Counted from the first letter of the stretch, positions 1 to 11,815 are shown. The stretch is 64,000 nt of DNA from Combretum micranthum (GCA_024138025.1 JAMXBD010000961.1:482996-546995); one strand, 5' to 3'. The notes: generated from the sequence alone by a model not told the origin. Translations and numbers: made by a program.

Positions 1-847
1 CAAAGTCATTTTTTCCTTGGCTTCTTCGGCGATTTATGTTCAATCAAGTAGGACAAGATCAATCTTTACTCAAGATGTGATTGTTTTCCGTAATTCCAGG
101 AGGAAAGGATACGGTATGAAAAATGAGCTGTGAAGCGATATTTCTGGATTATTTCAAAAATAAAAATGGCTCTAGCCACCCACAAAAATGGAAAAAAAAG
201 GCTAAACAAATATTATAATACAGCCGATTTAAAAATTAATTAGTTAAGGACTTATGATTTTGTCTCAGTTACGACATAGTTGACCCGCGCACATGTGAAA
301 ACACTTCCGTCAATAAATCTAGACCGTTTAACATCTCTATCAAGGCATGAAATATGTGATAACTAATAACCATCTTTTAAATTTTCCTTTTTTATTTATC
401 AAATTAATATATATGACATAGTTAAAAAAGTATACGTAAACTAGCTGAGTAAGTGATTATGAGCTCACGAGCTGCTTGACTTAAAGCTAGGGTTTTGAAA
501 CTTAATGCAGCCCTTTTGCGGGGTTGGGGGAGGATATTCAGTATTCTAATTCTCGAATGGAAATTAGTTCTAGATCCTATTCCGCGTGGGTGTGGGACAC
601 CTCATTGTTAGAATAACAATGATGCCGTTGTTAACATACACATTTTTCTTTTAAGTTAACAGAGCAAACATTATCATTTAGGATTTTTTTTTCTTTTACT
701 CGATCTAACATATCTTATTTGAATTTGTTAATAGACTTTTTTTCTATCTAATTTATTACCTAACATCATCTTCCACTTTTTTAGTCAATGAGTGATTTCT
801 ATTATACCTGTTAGTAATATTTATGAGTGAGAGGGTATTCTATTCTA
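1..847. other. AT-rich intergenic DNA, no gene seen
   Basis: No frame with recognisable protein similarity and no repeat border was found. A small inverted repeat (TCATTGTT / AACAATGA, 5-base loop) lies near 602-622. The first 150 bases are somewhat less AT-rich, but I cannot identify them. Confidence 0.5.
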
Positions 848-2720
848 TAGTGTATTTACTTGTATCCTGCTCGACTAATTAGGGGCTATGTGATTATTGA
901 GGAACATAGGTGTCGAGCCTGGGTTTTGATATCCAGTTCGATCTCCTTTAATCTGATTTGTAATAAATTCTAACCCATTTAATACGAATACTCGACTAAG
1001 AATTAGAGGAAATTTTGCATTTTGAAAATATTTTGGAGTTGCCACTCGACTAAAATAGAGAAAAAAAGATAAACAAAAACCAATGAGTAGGTTGATTTCG
1101 ATTTTGCTACTGATCTGTGAAAAAAAATCGTTTTGAAAACAAGAACCAAAAATTAACTTGAGTCCGGGGGCTAACCTATTAAAACCTAAACGATTACCAC
1201 TTTAGCTTTCCAATTTTAAATTACTTTCTTTTAAACCTTAATTTCAAAATCTAAACTATTTACAAGGCTCTAACTATTTACAAATAAGTACAAATTTACT
1301 TAAACTAAGAGAAACAAACAAAATCACAAAAAAATATTTTTTACATATTTTGAGTCGCCCATTTAGGTGCCTACATACCCGCTAATCTGGATCATAACAC
1401 ACGTAGTTCTTTAAGAATAATTTAGTTTGTTGGTTAATTTTAGTATTTTGAAATATTATCACTTTAAGTTCATTAAGTTTTATGATTTAATAAAAATTAT
1501 CTAATTTTATGTGATTTAAATCTATCAAATTAATTTTGAACAAATTTATAAAAATCAAAATTTTCTAGTGTCAAAACGATTTTTTTTTTTAAAAACAAAC
1601 AAATCATCATAATATCAATCATCACAAAAACTCATGTAAACCTATCACAATTATTTATAAACACAAACTTCACACTATTATCATATATTAACATCAAACA
1701 AATATTACTATAATTAATATTATTAAAACTTCAACTAAATTCACTTATTAATCTATTTCTGCGAAAACATATATTTATTACTAATTATATATAATCTATT
1801 ATTATATAATATATACATATACATATACATATACATATATATGGTAAGGAAAACTTACCTGGATGAAGATGGCTCCGCGTGTAAGAATTGAAGAAGACTA
1901 GGGATGAAGACTGCAACAACATGCAGAGGATCAACGAGCGGATGAACGAAGGACGACTCGTGATGACCAGGAGCAGTCCAAAGATAGGAGCAGCAATGGC
2001 GAAGGGTCGGCGATGACGTAGCAGTGGATGACCAACGAAGGTAGATTGACAAAGATGGGAGATAATTGATTGAGGGCTTTTGAAGTCCTCATGATTCCGA
2101 ACAAATCAATATAAATTAATTGTTCTAATTTTCCCTGCAAGACCAGAATTTAACGGTTAGAATTGAGAACCCTAAATCAATAACAACATAAGAATGAAAA
2201 TCTAAATTAAAATTAAATTGGATAGAGTTTTGAGAAATCAGACATTCCTCCTCCCAAAAACAAAGAATGAGGAGTGTATTTATAAGCCTTAATTCGACTA
2301 AAACCTTCCTAATCAATCAATTCCGAACTTAAGGCTTGTAAAACACGTTTGGGCGAAATTTGAATAATCCAAGTCAAAATCGATGTAACTTTCCAATTAA
2401 ATGCAATAAATGACGTGTACTTCTCATATTGTAACGTTCCAAATCATTAAATTGTCTAAAAAACAACTTTCACTAACGTTTTGAATTTTTACGAAAGTAC
2501 AAAAATGAGTTTTTCCCAAATTTGAAGTTCAGATTTGAAAGAGTAATTATTGATGAAAACATGTTATTTTTATACTAAAATAAACTATTCCATGCTTGGT
2601 TTCTAAATCTGCCTTCGGCTCGTAGAAAAAAGGTTCAGAAGTGGGTTGAAAACGGGCTCAAAGTGGCTGGTCGGGTTGCCCAACGAAGAAGAAGATGAAC
2701 AGTAATTTTTTTTTTCCAAT
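848..2720 (+). mobile_element. Decayed LTR fragment, Tat/Ogre-like gypsy type
   Basis: The stretch contains several phrases that recur in long LTRs of the plant Tat/Ogre gypsy group: 'gagttgccactcgac' near 1,036, 'cttgagtccgggggct' near 1,160, and 'gagtcgcccatttaggtgcc' near 1,350 followed by 'cacgtagttct'. These motifs are in the usual order for the + orientation. No internal coding region follows, and I could not define ends or a target duplication, so the limits are approximate. The open frames between 1,855 and 2,316 on the - strand do not resemble any protein I know. Group assignment is from memory of LTR motifs, not from an alignment. Confidence 0.4.
1809..1842. repeat. (ACATAT)n microsatellite
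   Basis: About five units of a 6-base ACATAT repeat ending in a short (AT)n run. Confidence 0.85.
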
Positions 2721-5003
2721 ATATAAAACTATGTTGTATACATGTATATTACATCCATTATATTTATTTCCTTTAATTTGATTTATTACTCCTAATTTTT
2801 ATTTCTAATCATAATGCTAAAAAATGCAAAAAAAAAAAAAAAAATCCTTCAATTTAGCAATATTTACACTAATATTAACATTATTATTAACAATTGACAA
2901 AAATAAATTATCAAAATGAGGTATTTACAATAGGTTATATAAGGTACAAGGGTATCAACTTCCGAAAACCTACTGTTATAATGTAGTGTGTTGGTACAGG
3001 TCTTCATGTATTGTATCTCATACCCATTCCGTTCCTAGAATCTATATCCTATATATAGAGGGTATATGTTTTAGTATCATATCTACCTTATTAAACACTG
3101 TAAAATATGTTAATAATTAAAAGATAAAATAATATACTTCATTTTCTGATTTTGCAATCATTTTATTCAAGATAATCATTTTGTAGGCTACCATTATAAA
3201 GTTTATTTTTGAATGAACTTATCTATCTTATTTTATAAGAACTTAATATTTATTTTGGAAGAACTTGAGCTTATAAAACTTTCAAGATTTTAGAAATGTT
3301 GTCTATCTTTGAAGGTTTATTAATAAAGAAGTGCTTCGTTTTTAATTTTGGAATTGGAATAGGCTCTACATTTTATTTAATATCACATAAATAAATTTTA
3401 TAGATCTTTGTTGCAAGTTTTACTATCACACATAACAAATCCTCTATATTGTAAAACTTGTGATATAGATTACATTTAAACTTTTTAATAGGTAATTCAT
3501 AATAAATACAGAACATAAGGTAGTTTTATAGGTGGTTTGTTACAAGCTTTAACTTTCACACAGATAAATTACATTTTGCATCACTAGTTATTTAGTAATT
3601 AATTTAAACTTTTTAACAAGTAATTTATAATGATTACATGAATATAAGGTAGTTTTAATTTTAAGAAACCATATTATATAACCTATAAACTTGAAATTTA
3701 AAAAATATATATAGGTTCCATAGAAAAATTACAAGATATAAGGTAAGAATAGGATGTTATTGGTAGGTTTAGCGTACAAAAGTTAATACCATGTACATTA
3801 TAGGATAAGGAATGGGCATAATTTTATACCTTGCCTACCCTAGACTAGTTCATCTAATAAATTTAACTAATAAAGACTTATTAATTAAATCATTTAGTAC
3901 ACAAAACTTCAAAATAATAGTTTGGTTGAATATAATCTTTAATAATTTTAAACCTTAAGTGTAACATTTAAAAGTTACTAATATTTCGTTCAAAGTTTTA
4001 ATATATATCTCTTTAATTAAAAAAATATATATACATTGTTTCCATGTACTTTAGAACAAGCACCTTCATACTTAATAAATATTGTTTGAATTTCATATTT
4101 ATGGGATTATATCAAAATTTGACAATATTTAACAATAGGAAGCAAATACTCTTGTGGTACAGTATATCTTCCTTCATACTCTATTTAACTGGGAGTAGAT
4201 ATTGAGGATCATATGGCATATACATATACAATTTTTTTTGGAACATTCTCTCAATAGATATGACATTGATGTAGGTATAGGCAGAGATTTATGTACAAAC
4301 TTCCCACTAAAACCTATACTCTAATGTATACAAGATTTAGGTTTTAGGTTACTTATATTCACCTTAAAAAAATTATTAAATGATATTCATAAATATGAAT
4401 ATTAATAATTTTTATTTCTTTAACGAATAAATCTTACACAAGAAAATAATGGAAGACCCCAAACTCATAATGCCAAAGACCAAGATGATTAAACTTAAAA
4501 TCCCCTCTCAAATTTTTCTTTGCTTTCCCTTCACTTTCTTCATTTATCTCTTAGTTACATTTTTCATTTCTTTCTTATAAGTAGCAAGTGTTAACCACAA
4601 TGTAAAAATTGCCTCTTTCTTACATTTTATATTTCTTTTCTTTCCCCTTCTTCACATAAAACTTAATTTACTAAAGATGGAACAATTACCTTTTCAATAT
4701 TACAAGTTTCGCTATAGGTTTTATAGGTGTTTTGTTACTATAGGTTCCACCAATTCTTCATATGGAAATCTTGTAATATCACATAACATATTTATATGTC
4801 TTTTAATATCACATAAACTATAATAATGGAAACATGATATAAATAAATATTTATAAGGTATTTTATCCTACAAGTTTTATAGGAAATTATCTTTAATTTA
4901 AAACCCCTAATAAAATATTTACTAAAATAAGGCTTAAATAAAAATAATTGCCAAAAACAATATTAAAATCACATGTATGAAACATAATATACGAAGGTCA
5001 TCT
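2721..5003. other. AT-rich intergenic DNA
   Basis: No protein similarity and no element borders recognised. The region is strongly AT-rich with several A or T runs. It contains one pair of degenerate direct repeats (listed separately) and an imperfect palindrome near 4,372-4,413. Confidence 0.5.
3466..3660. repeat. Degenerate direct repeat, period about 130 bp
   Basis: 'TTAAACTTTTTAATAGGTAATT' near 3,476 recurs as a variant near 3,604. Both copies are followed about 30 bases later by 'ATAAGGTAGTTTTA'. This looks like a local duplication rather than a mobile element. Confidence 0.5.
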
Positions 5004-5008
5004 AAATA
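5004..5008. repeat. Target site duplication AAATA, left of gypsy A
   Basis: AAATA directly precedes the TGTTATAG start of the first LTR. The same five bases directly follow the last LTR at 21,345-21,349. Confidence 0.85.
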
Positions 5009-5516
5009 TGTTATAGTAAGGAGTACGAGAAAGAAGACATAGCCTAGCTGGATATAAGACGACGTAATATAATTTGATACTTATCTAATAACAGAAGTAG
5101 TTACATGTAACAAATAATAGGATTGTCAAATAAGTTGTAACAAATGTAACTACCTTAACTGTTAGAACAATATCTCTAACCACATGTAATACATATAGCA
5201 AATCTGCATATAAGGATTGCTATAAATAAACATAAGATGGATGAAATTGGATCATATCCTAGTTTTACAAACATAGTGTCTCATTTGTGAGTCATAAGGA
5301 GTAATAGTAACTCGAAATTGCTCAAACCATACCTGCAATCATACAAACAACATATTAGATAAGAAACCTAAGTTCTTGAGAGAAACATGAGAGAAAAGAG
5401 ATGAACAACTTAGCTAATTAGGAGATTAAAGTGAGATCTACAGTAGCTGGAATGAGAGGTAGGGTCAAATAATAAAAAGGGGCTAAGCTTAATGTATAAT
5501 TAGGTCATAGCCAACA
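5009..5516 (+). repeat. Gypsy A outer 5' LTR
   Basis: 508 bp, from TGTTATAGTAAGGAG to ...CATAGCCAACA. It aligns along its whole length with the 3' LTR at 20,832-21,344, for example 'GAGTACGAGAAAGAAGACA' near the start and 'GTGTCTCATTTGTGAGTCATA' in the middle. A TATA-like 'CTATAAATAAA' lies near 5,221. Confidence 0.85.
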
Positions 5517-5990
5517 TTCCTTTTTGGAGTACAAGAAAGAAGACACAACTCTAGTTGGATGGAAACACAGTATAGCATTTGATACTTATCAAATTATAGA
5601 AGCATTATATAACAAATAATACAATTAAGTCATATAAGTTGTAGCAAATGCAAATATCTTAACTTTAGAGTGATATCTCTAATCGCAGTAACAAATATAG
5701 AAAATCTACATACAAGATTGTTATAAATAAACATAATGAATGAATTAGGTCATATCTTATTTTTACCAACATACTGTCTCATTTTGAGTCATATGGAGTA
5801 AGTAGCTCGAAATTGCTCAAGGTATACATGCGATCATATAAACAACATATTAGATAAGAAACCCTAGTTCTTATAGAAATACAAGAGAAAATAGAGGACA
5901 ACTTAGTTGATTGAGAGAATAAAGTGAGATCTCATAGATATGAGAGTAACGTTAAGGGACTAAGCTAGTATAATTGGGTCGTAGCTAACA
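5517..5990 (+). repeat. Gypsy A second, inner LTR copy in tandem
   Basis: A second LTR copy of about 474 bp follows the first with no spacer. It lacks the first few bases (TGTTATAGTAA is replaced by TTCCTTTTT) and has several small deletions. It ends ...GTAGCTAACA, and the gag leader follows. It looks more diverged than the outer copy, so it is not a fresh duplication. Confidence 0.8.
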
Positions 5991-6234
5991 TTTTATTGCT
6001 CTCGCTTATTCGGTTCATGACACCAATGATAAGAAACAACCAAGGTAACATTACATGGCATCAGTAATGTATTCCATCAAGAATATGTATTTAGCCATTC
6101 AACGACAATAATAGCAATTCAAAACAATATCAAACAATATTCCAAAACTATCACAAGATTAGAACAAATAGAATTGCAATGTTCTCAAACTTGACAAAAA
6201 CATACATTACATGAGATAGGAGATCATCATTAAA

Positions 6235-6596
6235 TAATAGATTAGAGGGTTTAACAAGAAATATCAAATTGAAATTACCCCAAATTTTTAGGTGACAACA
6301 TCAAGAAATGGATATTTATACTCAACTATTTTTCAACTTTATAAAGCTGAAAATCAAATCAGGTCATTGTTTCATCATTTTTCTATGGAACTCCTCAGAT
6401 TGTATCAAAATGCATATCAACAATTAAATTTCAACTTGGGAAGCTTTATTGAAATTGTTGGAGCAAGGTTTGGTCTATCCAAATATGAATGACCCACAAG
6501 GAGCCTTGTTTAAATTCAAGAAGAAAGGATCATCATCAATACCAAAGTTCTTTTGAGGCATTATCAAATCAAATTTCTAGTTTATCAAAAAGTTTC
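6235..6596 (+). pseudogene. Gypsy A gag, N-terminal part (broken)
   Basis: Gag is the structural protein that packages retrotransposon RNA. Translation over several frames shows the order seen in plant Ty3/gypsy gag (Retrotrans_gag family): a start like 'KLNYPKFLGDN' with W and F residues, then 'NQIRSLFHHFSMELL', then 'FIEIVGARFGLSKYE' near 6,447-6,489, which matches the family's 'F...RFGPSEYEDP' block. The next residues continue in another frame as an 'ALSNQISSLSKS'-like end. At least two frameshifts and one stop are present. The frame is cut at 6,596 by the insertion of unit D, and gag resumes at 12,738. Confidence 0.75.
6592..6596. repeat. Target site duplication GTTTC, left of unit D
   Basis: GTTTC immediately precedes TGTCACGCCC at 6,597 and is repeated at 12,733-12,737 immediately after the other end of unit D. 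The interrupted gag frame reads on across it. Confidence 0.8.
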
Positions 6597-7066
6597 TGTC
6601 ACGCCCTAAAGGGTACCCTAAACATGACACCGCTACACTCAATATTAAGACTTAAGTAAACAACCTTTCATCCCAAAAGTCTTGATATCCTTGTAACGTA
6701 ATACAATTATCATAAAGGACCAAACTTAGAACAAGCCATTTAAGTAGTTTATCATAATACAAATTAAGAAGGAAATCATAACAATATTACCAATTCCATA
6801 AATATAGGATTTTACAAACATTAAGGCAATCCCCTCAAAATAACTAAGTCCATCAGAGTCCATTTTCAAAATAAATACATTTTTTGAGTTTTATTTGGAA
6901 GTCCATACTATTCTAACTCTTGACTTCTACCCAAAAGCTCTCGACTCACAAAGGAATTACCTAAGTAAAGTATCATCTAGGCTCCAACCAATGGTATGAG
7001 TGTTGCAATTGATATCTAGGAGAGTAAAAGCTACACGCTAAGTGAGAATTTTTCCACAATTCCAAA
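6597..7066 (-). mobile_element. Unit D, 3' end portion (TGTCACGCCC LTR-like family)
   Basis: Read on the - strand, this is the terminal part of the large LTR-like family and ends ...GGGCGTGACA. It matches the same end of unit B (13,485 onward), including 'AGGGTACCCTAAA'-like, 'AATATTAAG.CTTAAG'-like, 'GGCTCCAACCA' and 'GCTAAGTGAGAA' phrases. The rest of unit D lies at 11,816-12,732. Between the two parts sits unit A in the opposite orientation. The right border is approximate because it falls in short repeats of TTCCAAAATGA. Confidence 0.7.
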
Positions 7067-8059
7067 ATGATTCCAAAATGAACTTCGAAATAAACCTTAA
7101 AAATCACTCCAAATTAAAACCGAATTTCGATAAATCCTAAATTACGAACGAATCCAAAAATTTCTCAATCTTGAGAAAATCTAAAATAAAATAAGGACTA
7201 CAAAAGTCCTTAAGTCCAAAAACCATTACGTAAGATAAACTTCTTACCTAATCTACAATTCATAAAAATCGGGATAAAAATAAAACACAGTGATAATTTG
7301 CTAAAAAGCAAGTTAATCCATAACATGACAATTTGAAGGATCAGGAAATCACCAAAGGCCAATTCCATAATTAGGCTTTGGCACGATTAAGAAAACTTCA
7401 TCTGCCAATAATAAAATATAGACTTTGGAAATTCCCCAAACGACCAGACTAATAATCCTAAGAGACGGAAATCACAATAAAGCCCTAACGATCAAATCAA
7501 ACCCCAAGAATCATAGAACGAGTTAGAAATTAAAATCTCGTAATCTTAAGAAGGAAGAATTCAAGAAACAAAATAACAAATTAGATAATCCTTAAAGTTA
7601 ACCAATTGTTCATAAAACCTTAAATCGAAGCAAAAATAAATTCGAAAACAAAACACTATGAAGATCCTTTTTCAAACAAATTATAAGAATCAAGATTTCC
7701 CCAAAATCATTCCAAAAATCGATAATTGACTCAAACTCAAGAAAATCATATCTGGTAACCATTACCGATATAACTCCGATATAATAATTCAATTCAAGAT
7801 TTCCGAAAGCATAAGAGATATTAAATACTTATAAAAATAAAATTTAAAATAAATTTCTCAAACTAATACGTTGTATAAACAGAAAATCTCAAGTTTCCAA
7901 CTTGGCAATCTAAACCGGAAATCATCCGGAAACCCTAACCGGAATACAATAGCTTAAGTCCGGCAATCTAGCGCCCTTAACTCTAGAGGCCGAAAGATAG
8001 TTTAAATAAGTAGAATAGCTCGTAGTAATATAAGTTTGTTCAAAATATCAGATTGGTAA

Positions 8060-8735
8060 ATTTTTGACCTATCTCGAACCCGTTCGGATACAGACTTCGA
8101 AAAGCGTGTCCCGGGACTCGAGATATCAAAAATATACCATTAGTACCGTTAGACTCGTAATTTCGCGAGATTTCTAAATATATCAGTTATATAATTTTTC
8201 GGGTTATAAAAGTTACAGTTATAACCTTTTTATCGTATTTTCATTTAGACCGGTAATTGATTATTCTTTTGCACTATTCATTTTATTTCATTACACAATT
8301 TTATATTATTATTATTATTATTATTTTTATACCCTGGGTTTCCTAGTAATCAAGTAAACTTCGGAAACCGGAAAATGAAACCCTAAATCAGTTTAGTTCA
8401 AAGCGTTATGAGAAAGACCTAGAAACCCTGAATCCGGCTTTTCCTCGATTTCCAAATAAGAAACTTTTATAAGCAAAATTAATTTTGTATATAGTTCTTG
8501 ATTATATTTCAAACCAAGAAAAGATCAGATTTCGAGAAAATTTCAATTCCGGGTCATCCCGAGACCCATTATAGAAAAGCGTGCCCCGGAACTAGAATTT
8601 CAAAAATTTCTTTATGAATACTCATTTGAATCGAAATAAAATAAGGATTTCAAAAATATATTTTTCATAATTTTCCGGCTTACGAAAAATACAGTTATAG
8701 CCTTTTTATTCGTATTTCCTTACTACCGGAAAATC
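8060..8735 (+). repeat. Duplicated block in the U3-like part of unit A
   Basis: A block at about 8,060-8,255 is repeated at about 8,524-8,735 (period near 470 bp). Shared landmarks in order are 'GAAAAGCGTG.CCCGG', 'TATCAAAAATAT'/'TTTCAAAAATTT', 'AATTTTTCGGGTT'/'AATTTTCCGGCTT', 'ACAGTTATA.CCTTTTTAT' and 'ACCGG'. Unit C carries this block once (46,547-46,740). Unit B has two degenerate versions. Confidence 0.65.
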
Positions 8736-9025
8736 AAATTGTCTTGTCAACTATTCACTACTATTCAAAAAGTACCACCTACACTACCTATTAGCCACCC
8801 TACAAGTCTAAGCCTTACCATCACTCACATCAAACCCATTCTTCCATAACTTTTGTCCCTTAACTTCTCTTACACTCTTAACAATTTCACATCAAGTTAA
8901 ATCAATCAAAACAAAGTCAAATCAAACTTTTTCTTTCCCCCCTCATGAATAGTGATGGACGAAATTGCCCCCCTTCAATGCTCCATTTGAATTTTCTTTT
9001 ACTTCTTTAACCTAAATCCACTCCA

Positions 9026-9033
9026 TATATAAG
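9026..9033 (+). promoter_or_regulatory. TATA box of unit A
   Basis: TATATAAG, followed after about 25 bases by a CT-rich start region. The same relative position carries TATAAATA in unit C (47,037), TATAAATA on the - strand in unit D (12,070-12,077) and TATATA on the - strand in unit B (16,598-16,604). Conservation in four copies makes this a credible core promoter. Confidence 0.65.
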
Positions 9034-9057
9034 CTATCTTTTCTCTCTCTCTCCTCA

Positions 9058-9200
9058 TTCTTTCACTTTCCAAAGTTTCACAAAGTGAAAAACTCTCAAA
9101 AAGCTCTCTTTTCTCTCCCCATTTCCCTCTTGGCCGAAACTTAAGCTCCCCCACACACACACAACTTCCATTCTTCTCTTCATCTTCCATTTACCTTCAA
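9058..9200 (+). ncRNA. Putative leader exon 1 of the unit A transcript
   Basis: A pyrimidine-rich leader downstream of the TATA box ends at TTCAA|GTAAGTAAAG, a near-consensus plant splice donor. The matching sites are TTTAA|GTAAGC in unit B (exon edge 16,475, - strand), TTTAG|GTAAAA in unit D (11,854, - strand) and CTTAG|GGAAAT in unit C (47,217, donor GT lost). The start is inferred from TATA spacing. No ATG-initiated protein of note lies in the exon. Confidence 0.45.
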
Positions 9201-10665
9201 GTAAGTAAAGTTCCATTACTTCCAACTCATGAAACTTTGTTATGGCTAAGTGATTTTTGGTTGTCTCAACTCCATGTTCCCATGATCTTGTAGTAGGAAC
9301 AATGAGATAACAATACAAAAATCCCGAACCATTTCAAAGTAGATCTATCTTTTAAAGGAGTTTCTATACCAAAAGCTTTACTTTTATCCATCAAAAAGTC
9401 TTTTAAACAAAGGATCTTTTATAAAAATATGGTTTTTATGTTTTCAAAACTCATTTAAGCATTTGATAAGTAGATCATCATTACTACTCATGATCATGTA
9501 GGCATTTAAGGTTTCATTTCTATTTTGTGTTTATGTGCATTAATAGTCTTTAATGCTTTTGTCTTTAGTAAATCACCTTCCTAGTATGTAGATCTATGGT
9601 TAGATAAGTTAATAAAGTCAAAAAGGAAAACACTTTTCAAAATATGAACTTGTGTAAATTCGGATCACTTTGAAAACCTAGGTCAAAAACACTTTTATCA
9701 ACTTCTAAACATGTATTTTACAAGAGAAATGAAGCCTATGGGTAATAGATAATGTTTGGTAGTATTTTTCATGAGTCTAAATGAGTTTTTCTAAAGAAAA
9801 TGTTGGAAACAAGAAATGAAGTCCATAGTTTTGACTAAAAGTATATAGATGAAATTCGTAATAATGGATGTAGGGTTAGAAAACACTATTTTTCCAACTT
9901 CAAAAATGTATTTTCTTAAATAAATGAAGTCCTTAGGATATAGGTATAATAAATACTTAAAGTTTTGAGTATAAAATATATTTTTCTAAAGGAATCAACT
10001 TGAAAATGGAACTTTTGTAAATTCGGATTTTTGGAAACCCCATAGTAAAAGACCCACTTAAAAGTTTATAAATGTAGATTTTATTAAAGAAATAAAGGCC
10101 TTAGGATATAACTAATATAAGGGTCAAAATTTCTTTAAACAAAGTGGAGTTTTTCTAAAGAAAATCCTTGTAAAATGTAGATGTGGTCAAGTAGTAAATT
10201 CACTTACTAAACATTGGTATGAAATGGTTTCTAAGAAAAGTTTTTTTCAAATTCTTTAAACTAAAAGTTATAAGAACATAGACTCATTAGAGTTCATATC
10301 ATGACATTCATGATAGGGAAAATCATTACCATTGCATTTAGTTTCATTTTACACTTAGGAATCTCAAGTGCATTCATGAAAACCGCATTTTCGGAATTTA
10401 TGTTACCGCTGTACAGATCTGATCCATCGTTTCCGAGGCTTAGATATTTTCAAAACTTGATTTAAACTTCGTATTTAGAAAGCTCTTCCGAAGTAGATAG
10501 AAATCGATATAAAATTTGCGAGATTCCGAGTTAAAATGACCAAGTTATGGCCGTTTTAAGTTGGAATTCCCGCTTAGGACGCGAATTACGAATTTGATAA
10601 GTTCGTATGAAGTCGTTGGATTAGTTTGAGTTGAAATACTGATTAGAGTATTTCTTCCTTTTTAG

Positions 10666-10734
10666 GTTATCCCGAGTTCGACGATTCCCTACCACCGGAC
10701 TATTATTACTAGAAGACCGGTGATCCAATGGCTG
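10666..10734 (+). ncRNA. Putative exon 2 of unit A, 69 nt, ends with a conserved ATG
   Basis: Bounded by CCTTTTTAG|GTTAT and GGCTG|GTGAGTGAG. Unit B has the same block on the - strand at 14,514-14,582, also 69 nt, bordered CTTAG|GTGAC and ACAT|GTGAGT. Unit C has 68 nt at 48,784-48,851, bordered TTTAG|GTGAC and CTAA|GTGAGT. An ATG in good context (CCAATGG, CCAATGG, GCCATGG) sits 7-8 bases before the donor in all three. The intron upstream contains the well-conserved 'GAGTTAAAATGA.CAAGTTAT' block. Confidence 0.5.
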
Positions 10735-11514
10735 GTGAGTGAGTTTTCTCCTTGTTTTGTTACCTTGATTGTGCTTGTAATTAGTCGCATTAGAATTTTA
10801 GGAACAAGATAAAAATCGATGTGAATGGGGATGGGATATATGATGAGACTGTGATGAATGTATGCCAAGGAATACTAAAGCATATCGAAACCACGATTTG
10901 ATTGGATAACTGCATGATTCATATTATTTATGTGTATGATATTGCCTGGTCACTCTAAAGAATGTATAAATATTTTGACCTAAGCAAAAAGTAAATTGAT
11001 CATGCATCGCATCGGACATATTGCATTTGGTAGCGTGCTACTCCTACGCAGGTCGATCGGTATGGTCCGTTGATTGCCTCGTTTGAATAACGAGCCCGGT
11101 GCCAGAGCTCATTCTCGGGTACTAAGGCGCATGTGGATGCATCCTTGGATGAGCCTAGCCGAGTCGAGTGCTAAGAGCCGAGGGCTTGGGGACTAGCAGC
11201 GGTCGTGTAGACTCAATACCATTCCTAACCCAAGATACGGAGGGCGTAAATCCGTTCTGTGTGTGGGTTCCGGTTACCCATACATAATTGCTTGCTCACG
11301 TGTTTGTTCATGCATAGCATATGATTGATTAATAACTTGTTTGTTATGGTACGGAATTAAGGGAATTCTCACTAAGCTAGTGTAGCTTATACCCCAATAG
11401 TTGTTTAAATGAGCAGGTTATTCCAAGAATGCTAAGTGGGGACCAAGATGGTTGAAGTCGAGAATGACTTCGGGATTCCGGCAAGATATAAGAATGCTTG
11501 GAGTTTTTGGCTAA
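10728..11514 (+). CDS. Putative spliced 34-codon mini-ORF in unit A
   Basis: Joining the 3' end of exon 2 (ATG at 10,728) to the third block (acceptor GAGCAG|GTTATT, exon from 11,417) gives an open frame of 34 codons ending in TAA at 11,512-11,514. The predicted peptide is basic and contains 'RWLKSRMTSGF'. Unit B, joined the same way (14,514-14,582 to 13,840 downward, - strand), keeps the frame over the corresponding 'RWLEPNMTSGF' but has in-frame stops. Unit C keeps the ATG but stops after a few codons. I recognise no domain, membrane segment or signal peptide. It may be an upstream ORF of a retrotransposon leader, or chance. The coordinates include the intron 10,735-11,416. Splicing is inferred, not observed. 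Confidence 0.3.
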
Positions 11515-11815
11515 GCTGTACGATTGGCCTTGTAATAGTTTTATGTAGTGGAGTCTTGGGATAAATGTAATTGAAGCTTGATGATTTATATTTTGAAGTA
11601 TAGTATTTTGTATTTGGAGTATAGTGGATTGTATTTCCTTTACATTGTTACTCAATTGTATCAACATAAAATGTATCATTCCGATTTGTCTCCTTTATGT
11701 GTTAGACGCCTTGTACATAGTATGGAAGCCTTCGCGTGACTGAGGTGGTCATTCTTAGGCTTTAATATTGTGTACGGCGGACTGCCACGTTTAGGGTACC
11801 CTTCGGGGCGTGACA

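Larger units (their letters stand above)
7067..11815 (+). mobile_element. Unit A: 4.7-kb solo-LTR-like element with spliced-leader architecture
   Basis: The longest copy of the family. It ends at 11,815 with ...CGGGGCGTGACA. Its 5' part aligns with unit B read on the - strand, for example 'CCAAATTAAAACCGAA' and 'ATAAATTTCTCAAACTA' blocks. There is no gag, polymerase or transposase frame. A TATA box lies at 9,026, a pyrimidine-rich leader runs to a splice donor at 9,201, a 69-nt exon-like block sits at 10,666-10,734 and a third block starts at 11,417. The TG..CA ends of the family, the 5-bp duplication around unit D and the mid-unit promoter fit a solo LTR with U3 of about 2 kb and R-U5 of about 2.7 kb. 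The left border is approximate: the expected terminal TG is missing. No duplication was found for this copy. It could instead be another kind of non-coding element. Confidence 0.65.

Noticed and set aside
1855..2316. Overlapping - strand frames as a gene
   Set aside because: Three overlapping short frames without family similarity, inside an LTR-like fragment.
6597..11815. A single 5.2-kb element with TGTCACGCCC terminal inverted repeats
   Set aside because: The left 'inverted repeat' is the end of a separate opposite-strand copy (unit D). D's other end lies at 12,732, with GTTTC flanking 6,597 and 12,732, not 11,815.
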